From contig JAVMKO010000006.1 in the NCBI GenBank assembly GCA_032164245.1, positions 38,156,319-38,220,318 on the forward strand: 64,000 bases of DNA, given 5' to 3'. Positions 24,800-36,201 of the stretch are shown piece after piece (the stretch's first letter is position 1; each line of letters starts with the position of its first letter). This DNA is from Sternotherus odoratus. Lineage: Eukaryota > Chordata > Testudines > Kinosternidae. The translations under genes and the position numbers were made by a program. Below the pieces are notes generated by a model that ran no database searches, was not told the DNA's origin, and worked only from the letters and a program-made list of their open reading frames with translations.

Positions 24800-26570
24800 A
24801 ACCATGGCTATTTTTACATGTGATTTTTTTTCTCAGTCATCTATAGACATGAATGAATACAATAATATGAAGCAGACAGAAACAGTTTAACTGATTTTAC
24901 TCGTTTTATTATTTTATTATCCTTTTCTTTATTTTCTTTTTAAAGATCTTCACATGAGAATAGCACCCAACTGGAAGAGTCCTAATGGAATGCAAGCATT
25001 CTTAGTTTTTGACAGTTTTTTTCTTTTTGAACAGTCTGCTCCTTGTCCCAAATTCATCATGATTGCTTGAGAGGCAAACATCTTGCCACTTGGATGCTAC
25101 ACAACTCTTTCCTTTGCAGACAAAAATAATACCAAACTCTTCCAGTCAAAACACAAACCAACCTTTGGTGTCAATGTGAATTATGTACATTGACTTCAGA
25201 TGTTTGAAAGCACTTATATTTATATAAATAGATTTTTTCTTCTTCATGTAGAAGAATTATTTTTGTTCAAAAATAAATGAGTTTCTGTACAATAATCACT
25301 AGAAAGATTTATCCATTAAACTATAATTTTGAATTAAAATTTTCGACTATTTGAAAGAAAAGGTTTTCTTCAAAGTCCTGGCAAACACTCAATAAATGTG
25401 TTTAAATGATTATTTATACAATGCCTAGCAGCTTAAAACTATTGGAATTTCAAGAAAGAAAAGTGATTGTATAGCGCTTAGGCCTCAGAAACATCTGCCT
25501 CTTAAATTTTTTTTATATTCAATTAGTAAGAGATGAAACATTTTTTGCAATTGTGCACTGGGGTCTTGCTCACTCAGAAGCCATCTAAAGAAACACTAAA
25601 ATACAGATGAAACATTTTTCGCCTGCATTGCTACCAATTGGAGCCTGGCAGATTAAAGGAACCAGATAATACACAATGAACATCACAAAATGTGTATTTA
25701 TGAATATGACAAAGAACAGCAAATCAAGATTTCATTTATTTTCTTTGAAATACTTTTAGGAACCATAGTCACACTCATACCATAAAACAAGATGAATGGA
25801 AGTTTCAGAGGATGCAAGTTAACTACTTCTGTCTCTCTTCATTAAAAAACTAGACCGGTACAACCAAATAGTACCACCAGACACATCTGTGCAATTTCGT
25901 TTGGCTTCAAGTGTAATTTAGCTGTATGTTTTTTTCCCCCTTTCAGGATGAAATTTGGAAGGTCCATGGCAAGATCAATTTCCTCTTCAGTAAGCTCTCG
26001 CTGTACATTTCTACCATATCATAATCTGCCCTCAACATTTGGCAATCTGGGGAGAGAGTCAAACCTATGATGTAGGATCACAATCATTGCCTAGAAATGA
26101 TCAAAACTATCTTTGTTCTTGCAAAGGGCAAAGACTGGTAATGGGAGAGCCTAAAGAGATATGGTGGTTTGATTTGAAAAAGCCATCTTATTCTTGGATG
26201 GCTTAACCAACCTTGTTAAATTCTGGAAATCAGGATGGCAGACTCACAAGTGCAGGCTATTTCAGAAGATTATTATTGCCATGAGTGAAAAGTTTCATTA
26301 AGTAGGCCTGTATCGGAGTCAAAACTAGTGTCAGGCCCCAGTTTTCAGTGTTGCTCTATTTATTGTTGCAAGGCCCAAGTGTCCTAGTAGTGTTAAATTC
26401 CACTTTCAGAAGTGAATTTGGAATTTATGAGTCTAATGAAATGACTTTCAATGAAAAGGAGAGAAAAAATAATTTAAAAATGTAATTACTTAAAAATTAG
26501 AAATTACCTAAAATTGCCTTTCGTAGATCTAAAAAGGCCACTAAGTTAGAGGCCATTATATCCTGGCCTT
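24800..26570. other. Intronic sequence, no gene recognised
   Basis: AT-rich unique sequence. No exon or bounded repeat recognised. Confidence 0.5.
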
Positions 26571-26574
26571 TCAG

Positions 26575-27140
26575 GAATACAATCAGAAACATAGGTCTGG
26601 AAGGGATTTTCAGGGGTCATCTAGTCCAGCCCCCTGCACTGAGGCAGGATAAAGTAAACCTAGACCAGGGGTCAGCAACCTTTGACATGCGGCACATCAG
26701 GATAATCCACTCGTGGGCCGTGACACATATTGTTTACATTGACCGTCCTCAGGCACAGCCTCCGCATAGCTCCCAGTGGCTGTTTAATACACCATGGAAA
26801 GTTATTAGCCTTTTTTACAACTGCATCATATTGTTACTATTACCTAACCAGTTATTCCGCATGTTGTGCTTGTGCATTTGGTTTTCCCTTCCTAGGACTT
26901 TGCACTTGCTTTATTGAGTTTCATAATGCTGATTTAGGACCAATTCTCCAATTTATGCAGATAATTTTGAATTCTCACCATGTCCTCCAAGGAGATAGCA
27001 ACCACTCCCAGCTTGATGTCACAAGCAAATTTTCATTATCCAAGTCGTTAATGAAAATACTGAATAGTACCAAACCCAGAACCAATCTATGGGACCTTAC
27101 CACATACATCCTCCTAGTTTGACAGCAAAATTATTGATTA
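26575..27140 (-). mobile_element. CR1 LINE remnant, minus strand, interrupted by hAT fragment
   Basis: 26590-26660 matches the reverse complement of a CR1 3' untranslated end (GGTCATCTAGTCCAGCCCCC). 26840-27130 is the reverse complement of the C-terminal part of the CR1 reverse transcriptase (for example TTTGCACTTG...TTATTGAGTTTCAT and CCAAGTCGTTAATGAAAATA). The order is right for a single minus-strand element with an internal loss. Frame broken; inactive. Confidence 0.75.
26666..26783 (+). mobile_element. Truncated hAT left end
   Basis: Starts CAGGGGTCAGCAACCTTTG, a typical reptile hAT terminus, and continues with GGCACATCAGGATAATCC and TTGTTTACATTGACCGTCC, then loses similarity near CCCAGTGGC. 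No right terminus or target duplication found, so it is a truncated copy lying within the CR1 remnant. Confidence 0.65.
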
Positions 27141-29600
27141 TTAAGCCAAAAGGATTTAATATAGATTTCTACAGGGAAATAAAGAGCATAGTTCGACCCA
27201 AAATATTTTTAGCCATGCCCTGGACAAAAACCATATATGTTAGATTGAATAAAAACCTAAATTTAATTCTAACAACAATATAGATCACAGTCTCCGCAAA
27301 TGTTAGTGTGAGGGAAATGAAAACCTGGCAAAAAGCCAGCAGAGCTTTTACTCAGGGGGCATGTCAGGATTGTGGCAGAGTATAACAGCTAGGAGGGTAT
27401 ACGGTGAAACTCCACAGCTCTTATGCTGCTCTAAATTATTTAGAAGCTGTCTGACCCCAAGATCCTGGAAGCAGAACGATGGTAGCCCCTAGACTCAGTC
27501 CACTTGAGCAGCTGATCCATTATAGACAAGTTTATAGGCCTTTTGTTAGATGTTCTCAGGTCATACACCACCAGCCTTCAGAGCAGGTGTATTACTTTTG
27601 TCTGTTTTTTTGAACTGATACAATGTGTACTTTTGTATGCATGCTATCACAAGGCGTAAAATAATTGCGTCAGTATCCACTGAAAGAGAAAACAGTGCTC
27701 TCACATTTTGTTGCAAGTAATAGATCAGAAAACTTGTGTGCTGGGTCACAATGGAAAATAGGGAATCTCTCATTCTCAATGAGATATTGCTTCTATTCCT
27801 AGCCCAACAAGGCCACGAAGTATCTGATTTTCAAGTGATGTTATTTTTAGGACTAGAAAAACTGCCACTGGCCCACATCTGTATATTATTCATTGGAGAC
27901 CTAGGTAATATGGAGGGAAATTCCACATTTGGTGGAAAGACAACATTTTCGTTGCAAATTCATCACTGTTGTTTGAAGCAGCTCAATGATCTGGAATGGT
28001 GAAGTCCCAGAAGTTGGATTAGGCCTCAGTCCTTCAAAGATTTAAGCATGTACTTAATCTCAGACAATATGAGCAATCCCACTCAACTACCCACTCCTAG
28101 AAAGTTAAGCACATGCATAAGTCTTTGTGGGATTGAGGTCTTAGTGGGCAGGTAATCAGATCACAAATATAGGACTTTTCATACGCATGTGCAATGTCAT
28201 AGGACTTTTCCATTTATCGCAAGGATCTCACTTCCACATACATGCTATATAACTATTAATATAATTCTTAATTCCTTGGAATTTTGGGCTTGGCTACAAA
28301 ATGTAACCCGGTGTTCTCTCTTCACACAGTATATAGAAATGGTTTGTATAAGGAATGGGTAAACTCAATGAAGTTCTAGGTTTTGCAACTGTTCAAACTG
28401 TGTTTAGGGGTTACAAACTCGTTTGAGAGTGTGACCCTTTCAATTTACCTAAGAACGTTCAATTAAAAGACAAAAAGCAATAAGTTTTTTTCTAATAAAA
28501 GAGAATCCTATACTCTGTACTGGAAAAAAAGACACACTCCCTTCAAATAATGCTGGAATAAGTGAGTGCCTTGTACTTGGCACATATATTGCATATCTTT
28601 TCTCTAGATTATATTCCTCTCTTACCTTTTATCCCCCAGTGGAGTTTTGTCTTTGCCCTCCCTCTGCTACTTTCTTCATAGTCCTTTCTAAGCAGAATGC
28701 AAAATAATGCATAATAATGCATAATAATTCCCAGAATCTGAGTGCAACTTTTACATACAATACTGTACTGGGTTTGAAATTAAGCTAAAATATCTTCACC
28801 CATCTTTATGGTTATATTTTTAAATGCATCTCATATATAAATAAGAGACTTCTGTTTTACATGGAGGTCACATTATTCATTCAATTTTCTAATTTCATAC
28901 CTATAATTCTTATACATAATGTATAAACTAAATATGTTAGCTGATAAGTAGTGCTCATGGTAATAAGTTAGTGAGCTCATGCATGGGAAACCAATATAAT
29001 AAAATGAACTTTAAATAGTTCATACTTCTGTGCATTGTACATAACAAAACAAAAAAAACCATTACCAATGATCCCAAATAATTCAGCTAATTGCACATTT
29101 TAATTAGGAGTTCATCATGGGAGAAAAAAGGCGCAATAATTTAAAAATCAAAGGTTTCTATTAATCACAGTCACCAATAATGAAGCACAAACATTTATTC
29201 TACCAAACAATTTGTAGATTTTTGTTAGCAAAAATCTACAATCATGGGATAGAGGTCAGAAAGTACAATATATTTGCTGGGAGATTTTTATTATATTCAG
29301 TGCACAGTAGCAACTTCAAAACAAGAATTTCAGCATAAAAAACCCAATTCCAATGTAATTAGCTTAGAATATTAAATAGCGCCATATAAAATAATAAAAA
29401 TATGCCTAACATATCAATTAATTCTTAGAGTAAATCATGTGTTTCTGGACACTGGCACGTGTATCAGTATTGATACTCTATAAATCCACTGACTACTCAA
29501 GGTCCGGTTCTGTTACCCTTACTCCATTTGTCTAATTGCAAGGGGCTACATGTAGAGTAAAATACAATTCACATTGAGAATGGATATCCAAAATCAGGTA
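27141..29600. other. Intronic sequence, no gene recognised
   Basis: AT-rich. An old dispersed-repeat match lies at 28020-28140 (TTTAAGCATGTACTTAATCT and AAGTTAAGCACATGCATAAG). No exon recognised. Confidence 0.5.
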
Positions 29601-29604
29601 CTTA

Positions 29605-30367
29605 GGGTACACCATCTACACTGCAGCTGGGAGCTTGCTGAATTTAGCCAATGATAGCACAGACAGCAGATCAGGCTAGCAGCCTGAATACAAACCCACA
29701 CAGATGCAGTGGGGGGCAAAAGACATATCTGACTTCATGATTAAGCTTGATGAGTTTATGGAAGAGATGGTATGATGGGATAGCCTAATTTTGGCAATAA
29801 AATTGATCTTTGACTATTAGTGGTAAATATGCCCATTTGCCTGTGATGGGATGTTAGATGGGGTGGGATCTGAGTTACTACAGAGAATTCTGTCCTGGGT
29901 GTCTGGCTGGTGAGTCTCGCCCACATGCTGAGGGTTCAGCTGATTGCCATATTTGGGGTTGGGAAGGAATTTTCATTCAGGGCAGATAGGCAGAGGCCAT
30001 GGAGGTTTTTCGCCTTCCTCTGCCACATGGGGTACTGGTCACTTGCTGGAGGATTCTCTGCACCTTCAAATCTTTAAACCATGATTTGAGGATTTCAGTA
30101 GCTCAAACATAGGTTAGGGGTTTATTACAGAAATGAGTGGGTGAGATTCTGTGGCCTGCATTATGAAGCAGATCATACTACATGATCATAATGGTCCCTT
30201 CTGACCTTAAAGTCTATGAGTCTATGTATTCAGCAGCTAGCTTGATGCACCACTCATGCTACCTTGGGCTATGCTGCTATTTTTAGCACACTAGTTGGAG
30301 AAGAGCTAGCACATTTCTGTCCACCCACGCCAAGCAGCACACTCCCAGCTTCAGTGTAGACATACCC
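29605..30367 (+). mobile_element. Harbinger-like MITE carrying a CR1 insertion
   Basis: Inverted ends GGGTACACCATCTACACTGC and CTTCAGTGTAGACATACCC, with subterminal AGCTGGGAG facing CTCCCAGCT. Flanked by TTA at 29602-29604 and 30368-30370. Without the CR1 insert (about 29740-30230) the MITE is roughly 270 bp. Confidence 0.8.
29740..30230 (+). mobile_element. CR1 LINE 3' end nested in MITE
   Basis: Recognisable CR1 3' untranslated region: GATGGTATGATGGGATAGCC, then TTTGGGGTTGGGAAGGAATT, TCACTTGCTGGAGGATTCTC and GGTCCCTTCTGACCTTAAAG, ending in the short tandem TCTATGAGTCTATG typical of CR1 3' termini. 5'-truncated. Confidence 0.88.
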
Positions 30368-30370
30368 TTA

Positions 30371-32220
30371 GTGAAAATTCTATTTGCCATGTATCAGTGA
30401 TCCCCATTTAGTTGTCTGTAAACTATTTTGAAATTCAGTTATGGCTGCTGCAAGCGTCACTCCTTGTGTTGGGATGTTAGGTAGCCATAATATTTTGGAA
30501 TGGACCTACAAAACTACTTTCTAACCCTCAGAAAACTTAACTCACTTTGGTTCATCGTGATCACAGCACTACTCAAAAACCCAGCCTCAGGACTTCAGGG
30601 AGCATGTTCCGAGTCCCCCAAAATATAAATTATTCTTTTTCTATGAGAGAGAGGTGAGGATCTTCAGGCTGCTTGCAGTCTCCTCTGCTGCAGGAAAAAG
30701 TGGTACCCAGCTGTTTGTTCTGAGTTCCATTCCCATCTATTAATGTTTTTAAAAGTTTCAAGGGACAATTCTTCAAATGGGTTGAAGGGCTATCACAGTA
30801 CAAACAACTGGATGTGCACATGCACAAACTAGTAAATTTTATATGGTCTTTCCCCTCCAATTATTTAACTACACACACCAGAATAGTCAACAATATTAAT
30901 ATAACAGACCTGACTGAAGTAGTCATTCCATCCTATTTCCTCAAATTCAGAGATTTCTGACCGAAAAAGAACAGAAAGGAGCATAAACTTAGCTAAATTC
31001 ACCACCCTACAAATTGTGTACATTTTTACTTGCTCTTTCCCTTCTATTGTTTTATCTCATTTTCCTCTCCTTCCATATGTGTCACAGATGCCCCATATTT
31101 TCTTCCCAGTTTTGTCTGTTTTCTTCTTTTGTCTCTCTTCCTTTGAAAAGCAGCATCTTCTTTCCTCTCGACTTCACCTTGTCCTGTGTCATCCACCCCA
31201 CTGTCCCCCCCCCCCTTAGATGTCTATTCCCCCTTGGTCTCTCTAATCTGTTCTCTCTGTGCCCACGGATGATCTCTGGATTATATGCCTTCCTTCATAA
31301 GTCTTTCTTGTTATAACAACAGTACTCAGCAATGTTACAGCAGCTATCATAAACTAATAATTCGTCACAACAACTTTCTGAGGTTAGCTGATAGGGTCAG
31401 CAATACTTGCCCGTTTTATGGGATGGGAAGTTAACAGAGAAAGTTCAAGCAGCTAAATCAAAAGGAGCCCATATTAGAGCTAAAATAGTACACACAAGAC
31501 CCTTGCTTTCATTACTGTGCTTAGCCCATTCGACTATATGATATTTAGCTATAGCTTCTGGGGGCCACATGCTATGCTCCCTGTTCAGCAGAGAAGCTGG
31601 TTCCACTGCAATCAGATGGCTTACAGCCAGGAGGCAGCTTGTCAACCATTTGGCACAACACCTCCCCTTACAGACAGCCGCTAATTGCTCTGCTTTACCT
31701 CTTCTCCACCCCCTCCCCCACCAGAAAAAGTTAAGCAACCCACACTAGCATTGTTCACAGGAAAATACATAATTGAATGGAGGCAGTGGACACAGACTGG
31801 TACACCTGAGTTCCAGTCTTGTAAACTGGGGAAGTTGCTGGAAAAGGTTGGCAACCACATGTTTTAAAATTTAAATGGTTAGCTAGAGCAACACATTTCC
31901 AGACTAGCCTTTTCTCTACAGACATTACAGTGCTGTAGAAGCAAATGTCCAGCATAATCCACCCTCTTTCCCACTTATTTCTAGGAATGAAGAATCTGAT
32001 TCTCAGGCTAATGCAGAGTATTCAGCTGTTGATACAGGTATGTTTGTGTGCAACTGTAACCTTGTTTCATTGAATGCAACTAACGTTAGTTGACGGACAA
32101 GAAAACAAAATTCTGTAAACAATCTGTCATTCTAATGAGCTGGTTTTCAAATAAGCTTCAATGGATTTTCTTGAAATCCATATGCAAACAAGACTATTGC
32201 CTAAATGTTAAGTTGGCAGT
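30371..32220. other. Intronic sequence, no gene recognised
   Basis: Includes a pyrimidine-rich stretch at 31025-31300 whose ORFs are compositional. No exon or bounded repeat recognised. Confidence 0.5.
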
Positions 32221-32228
32221 TATTGCAC

Positions 32229-32257
32229 AAAAGGACAAGAATGCTTCTTGTCCTTTT
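32229..32257. repeat. Perfect 13-bp inverted repeat with 3-nt loop
   Basis: AAAAGGACAAGAA, loop TGC, then TTCTTGTCCTTTT, followed by further Ts. A compact perfect hairpin in otherwise ordinary intron. Confidence 0.95.
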
Positions 32258-32387
32258 TTAAATACCACCACATTAGTTCAGGAAACAAGTATCAGGGATC
32301 ACTGTGCAATAGCCATAGTTTATTAATTTCCTTGTTCGGTTATTATAATCCTGGGATCACACATGCTTCCGCATAGTACACAAACTA

Positions 32388-32524
32388 CCGTGTTTCCCCG
32401 AAAATAAGACAGTGTCTTATATTAATTTTTGCTCCCAAAATTACATTACATTATATTACAGTGAGAGGCAAAACTGGAAGTACGTCTTATTTTCGGGGGA
32501 TGTCTTGCTTTCGGGGAAACAGGG
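32388..32524. mobile_element. Small Tc1/mariner-type MITE (137 bp)
   Basis: Ends CCGTGTTTCCCCGAAAATAA and TTTCGGGGAAACAGGG form inverted repeats, and TA dinucleotides flank the element (32386-32387 and 32525-32526). A further internal pair is GTCTTATTTTCGGGG. A TA target fits Tc1/mariner. Confidence 0.75.
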
Positions 32525-32526
32525 TA

Positions 32527-33560
32527 GCTGTTTGTAATGATAAGTATTGTACTCTCAATTGAGCTGTCAATTGTTTAAGTGCCTGGCCTTGATTTTTTTT
32601 GTTGAAAATGTGCGTTCCCCAAACATCTTTAAACCCTAACAAAAGCTACTTTAAACTAGACAGGCTATGGGAATCTAAACGACAATAACTAACTAGGTAT
32701 ATTAGAAGGGAACGTTTCAACGGCTCTAACAATGGCAACAGGTACTTTCTGAACAAAGAGTAGTTCCTCTTTTCCCCTTGGAATAAGGAATGGAGATATA
32801 GGACATGCTGCTTTCATTATTCACACTGAAAACAGCCCCTTCCCCCGACACACACACATGCTACATAATGCTAATTAAAGGCCAAGAAATTAAATTATAT
32901 AGAAGAAAAGGTGCTCTGCGTCCATCAACACACAACTATAAACTTTCAAACTTTAAAATTATTAAATCATTTTTTCTCCAAAACATTACTGCAGTTGTTC
33001 CTTATGGAGAGCTGAACAGGAACAGAACTGAAAATGTAAATTTAAGATATTTTTGCCAAATTTGATCAAATGTACACAAAAATCATTTTTTTCTAGTACA
33101 AGCAAAGGTTAAAACTCATCAATTTTGCTCAAACTTTTCAAAATCAATGACAGATGGAGAAACTAATCCTGTGATGTTACATCAAATGAGGAAAATATTT
33201 TTAAAAATGATATAAAACATTATATGGAATGTATATCCTTCTCTGCTTCAACTATATGTGCGTGTATAAATATTTAAAAAAATCTTATTTCATTAACATA
33301 TCTGGGGGGATGGAACTAGCTACCCAAGCTGATGGGGGCTTCTGAGAGCATTCAGCTCTGAATGGAAATTTGCTGTTATTTCATAAAATCCACCTAAAAG
33401 CTTTCAGTCCACTAACTGAGAGGCAGAAAGACCTAAAACTAAACACTGTGGGTGGTTTCCTTATGAGCTCTTCACGTGCTTCCCCAAGAACTCAGTTCAA
33501 CTTCAGTCTGATCACTCAGGTTACTTTATTTGGATAAAGCAAAAATATACTGAGTGGTCA
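32527..33560. other. Intronic sequence, no gene recognised
   Basis: AT-rich intron without recognised features. Confidence 0.5.
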
Positions 33561-33568
33561 GCCTCAAG

Positions 33569-33819
33569 CATAGGCGTGTGACATACAGGTGCCTGGGGTG
33601 CATCAGCACCCCTAGGTTTTATGAAAAATCCTGACTGCCAATCCTGTGGCTGCCACCAGCTGTGGCCCTTGTACCTCTGTCCAGGTCCCTCCCTCCCAGA
33701 GACACAGCCCTGCTCCCGGCCCCAGCTTGGGGGGAGGAGGACAGGGGGAGGGAGCGCGACAGGTAAGGAGACTGGCCATTAGAAATGTTCCAGCACCACT
33801 GAGCATAGGGCGTATGACA
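33569..33819. repeat. GC-rich insert flanked by imperfect 15/16-bp direct repeats
   Basis: CATAGGCGTGTGACA at 33569-33583 and CATAGGGCGTATGACA at 33804-33819 flank about 220 bp of GC-rich sequence. This looks like an inserted unit, but no terminal inverted repeats or poly-A tail were identified. Confidence 0.5.
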
Positions 33820-34153
33820 CATCCAAGATTACATAGCAATCTTCTTCATCAGTATACATTTATGCATTACACTACATATACTATACTTGCATCATTGGGA
33901 TTGGCTTGGTTAAGCTGTAGGAACCAATCCCTGTACAGCATGCTCTGTCCATACACTGACCATGTACAATTTGCTCTTTACCTCATCTTTACACTTCCGA
34001 CATATCCACTGTTATCTTGTTCATTGTAAAGTTTCCCTGAGTGTTCCCCCTTTATCTTAGTTAGTACAGATATTCTGTTTCCAGCCTGCTGATCCGTTAA
34101 CCTCCCTAATCCCCAAAAATGATGCCTTACCCATGTCCAGTTTTTCATGTCAA

Positions 34154-34200
34154 GCCAGGTCTACACTAAAAACCAGCAAAGAGAATTTCTCTGAAGTGCA
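34154..34200 (+). mobile_element. Fragment of a Harbinger-like MITE end
   Basis: GCCAGGTCTACACTA is the exact reverse complement of the right end of the MITE at 14506-14799. Only the terminus is recognisable. Confidence 0.4.
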
Positions 34201-34276
34201 GCCTGCAACATTTGCAACCCCCATCACTCACACCCACCTCAAAGTCTCCAGGCAATTCCATCATTCACATTTACAG

Positions 34277-34476
34277 GGAAAGACACCCTAAGCAGAGGGA
34301 GATCTGAGGAAATTTTAAGTAAAACAGAAAGCTTACAGAATGTTATGACATCTCTTGAAAGCAATGGGGTGGATCCATCTGCCAAAACAAACAAAATGAA
34401 TAAATGTCTCACAACGGTTGAGAAGCGTCTGTATACCATGGAGGACAGTTTGCAGCACATAAAAGAGAAAGTGTAA
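34277..34476 (+). CDS. Candidate terminal coding exon, coiled-coil tail, unknown gene
   Basis: Plus strand, antisense to MIPOL1. An acceptor-like TTCACATTTACAG is followed by an open frame of 66 codons ending in TAA at 34474-34476. It would enter with two bases of a split codon. The peptide is strongly coding-like: EEILSKTESLQNVMTSLESN, then KMNKCLTTVEKRLYTMEDSL and QHIKEKV at the C-terminus, with hydrophobic residues at heptad spacing (L, V, L, M, L, I). An AATAAA lies 82 bp after the stop (34558-34563) and a GT-rich stretch at about 34629-34650. I do not recognise the protein. It could be the last exon of an antisense gene, a retropseudogene piece or a transposon-derived coiled coil. Confidence 0.35.
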
Positions 34477-34557
34477 TGAGACTTTAGCAGCTGTCTAAGT
34501 AAGAATTTGGCCCCAGCATGGAAAGCAGAATGGCCTGAGTATTGGTTACAAGTGAGG

Positions 34558-34563
34558 AATAAA
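34558..34563 (+). promoter_or_regulatory. Candidate polyadenylation signal AATAAA
   Basis: Lies 82 bp past the stop of the exon candidate at 34277-34476. A T/G-rich tract (GGGTTTTGTTGTTTGGTTTA) begins about 65 bp further on. Alone this hexamer is common in AT-rich DNA; its value comes from the position. Confidence 0.3.
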
Positions 34564-34649
34564 GATCTGGATTTCTTCTAGGAAGAAGCTGCTAGATGCC
34601 ATTAGTTTCATCGAGATATTTATTAGGCTGGGTTTTGTTGTTTGGTTTA

Positions 34650-36200
34650 AATTAAGGTCCCTAAGCAAAGTCTTAACATGTTCTAGTTGTCATTGAGACT
34701 TTCAGAAGTGGGGCTATAACCAGTGCTTTTAGATTAAGAAAGAATAGTTGGGCTCAGAGAAGTAGAGAAGGTAAAGTAAGCAACCTACAATGGGATAAAG
34801 ATTTTCACTTCCTGACCAGAGCTCTCCAAACCAGGCTTGATAGCAGGAGACCAAAGATATCCAAATTGCTTCAGGCAGAGGGGGAGTGGAAACCTTCCTT
34901 TTCCACCCAACACCAGTTCGCACTGTGCACTGTAATCCCCTTTTGGTATACAAAATCAACTCAGCACCTTCCGAAGATAACTTGGAAAGAACACTTGACC
35001 AGTAACAACTTAGAAAATTTCCAGTGAGACTTTAATGTGAATAAAACAACCGATCTCATTCATTCAACATAATTCTTTCACCTTTACTTTCTAGTTCTGT
35101 TTGAACTTTCATAATAATTAGACGTGAATGCCAAGAAGTTAACTCCTTTGAAAAAGATGATGAAAATCAAAATAAAAATTATCTAAAAAACAGACACTTT
35201 GCGAATGACTTTAAGGAGAATCACAAGTCAAATATTAATTCCAGTAAAACTTTTGGTTAATATATTTATTACGTTTACTAGTTTATTGTATTTAATTTGT
35301 TAATTCTGAGACAAAAAATTTATTATGGTTGTATTTTTCTTCCAAATAGATGCTCAATATTATCAATAGCATAGAAAATTAGGAGTAAATATTATTGATA
35401 TTTATCCAGTACTACAGTATTAGGTCTATGATACAGTATTTTAGTTCAGACATTAAATATTTATGATCATTGTTATATGATTGTGAAAAACAATTATTGT
35501 AGTTATAGGAAAAATCGATAATAAGCCTAAACATACACGATTTAACAGATGGCTGTTTTGTTATTTTTGCTTAAAGTTTAAAATATCTTTTATTGCCTTC
35601 TAAATATTAATGTCAATGAGGCTATGTTACTTTTCAAATTTACCTAATAAGAATCTTTCAAATATCTTTGTCCATTAATATTGGGCAAATCATATTTTTA
35701 CTATTGTGAACAAAATATAAATTTGAATTTAAAAAACTTTTCAAAAAAGATTTTGTTGTTTCTACTATACCAATAGCATACACCATGCTAAATGTACCAA
35801 AACACACTACAAAGAAGAATGGCAATAAAACTGCATAGAGCACAACATCCGAAATCTCTTAACCAGTAACATCTCACAATTACATGCTTCCTCCTTTCAG
35901 TTTTTCCAGTGGATACCTGGCAGAGCCAGTATCCCCCCCCCCCATAATTTTTTTTTTTTAAAGCTAATTACACATGACTCAAGACTTCCCAGGACAAAAC
36001 TGATGGATTCATAGCAGTTAGCGGTGGAAAATAAATATTAGTTCATATCGGTTTGTCCTTTTACCAGTATAGAATTGTTCCCTAAAATTGAGTCTTTATT
36101 GCTATAACCTATTTAATTTTAAATTACTAAAATAATGGGTTGCCACTGGTTCTCAAGGGAGATTAGTCAATGGCCTAGTATTCTTCCTGGTCAGGACATT
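34650..36200. other. Very AT-rich intronic sequence
   Basis: No exon or bounded repeat seen. Poly-C and poly-T runs adjoin at 35933-35960. Confidence 0.5.
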
Positions 36201-36201
36201 A

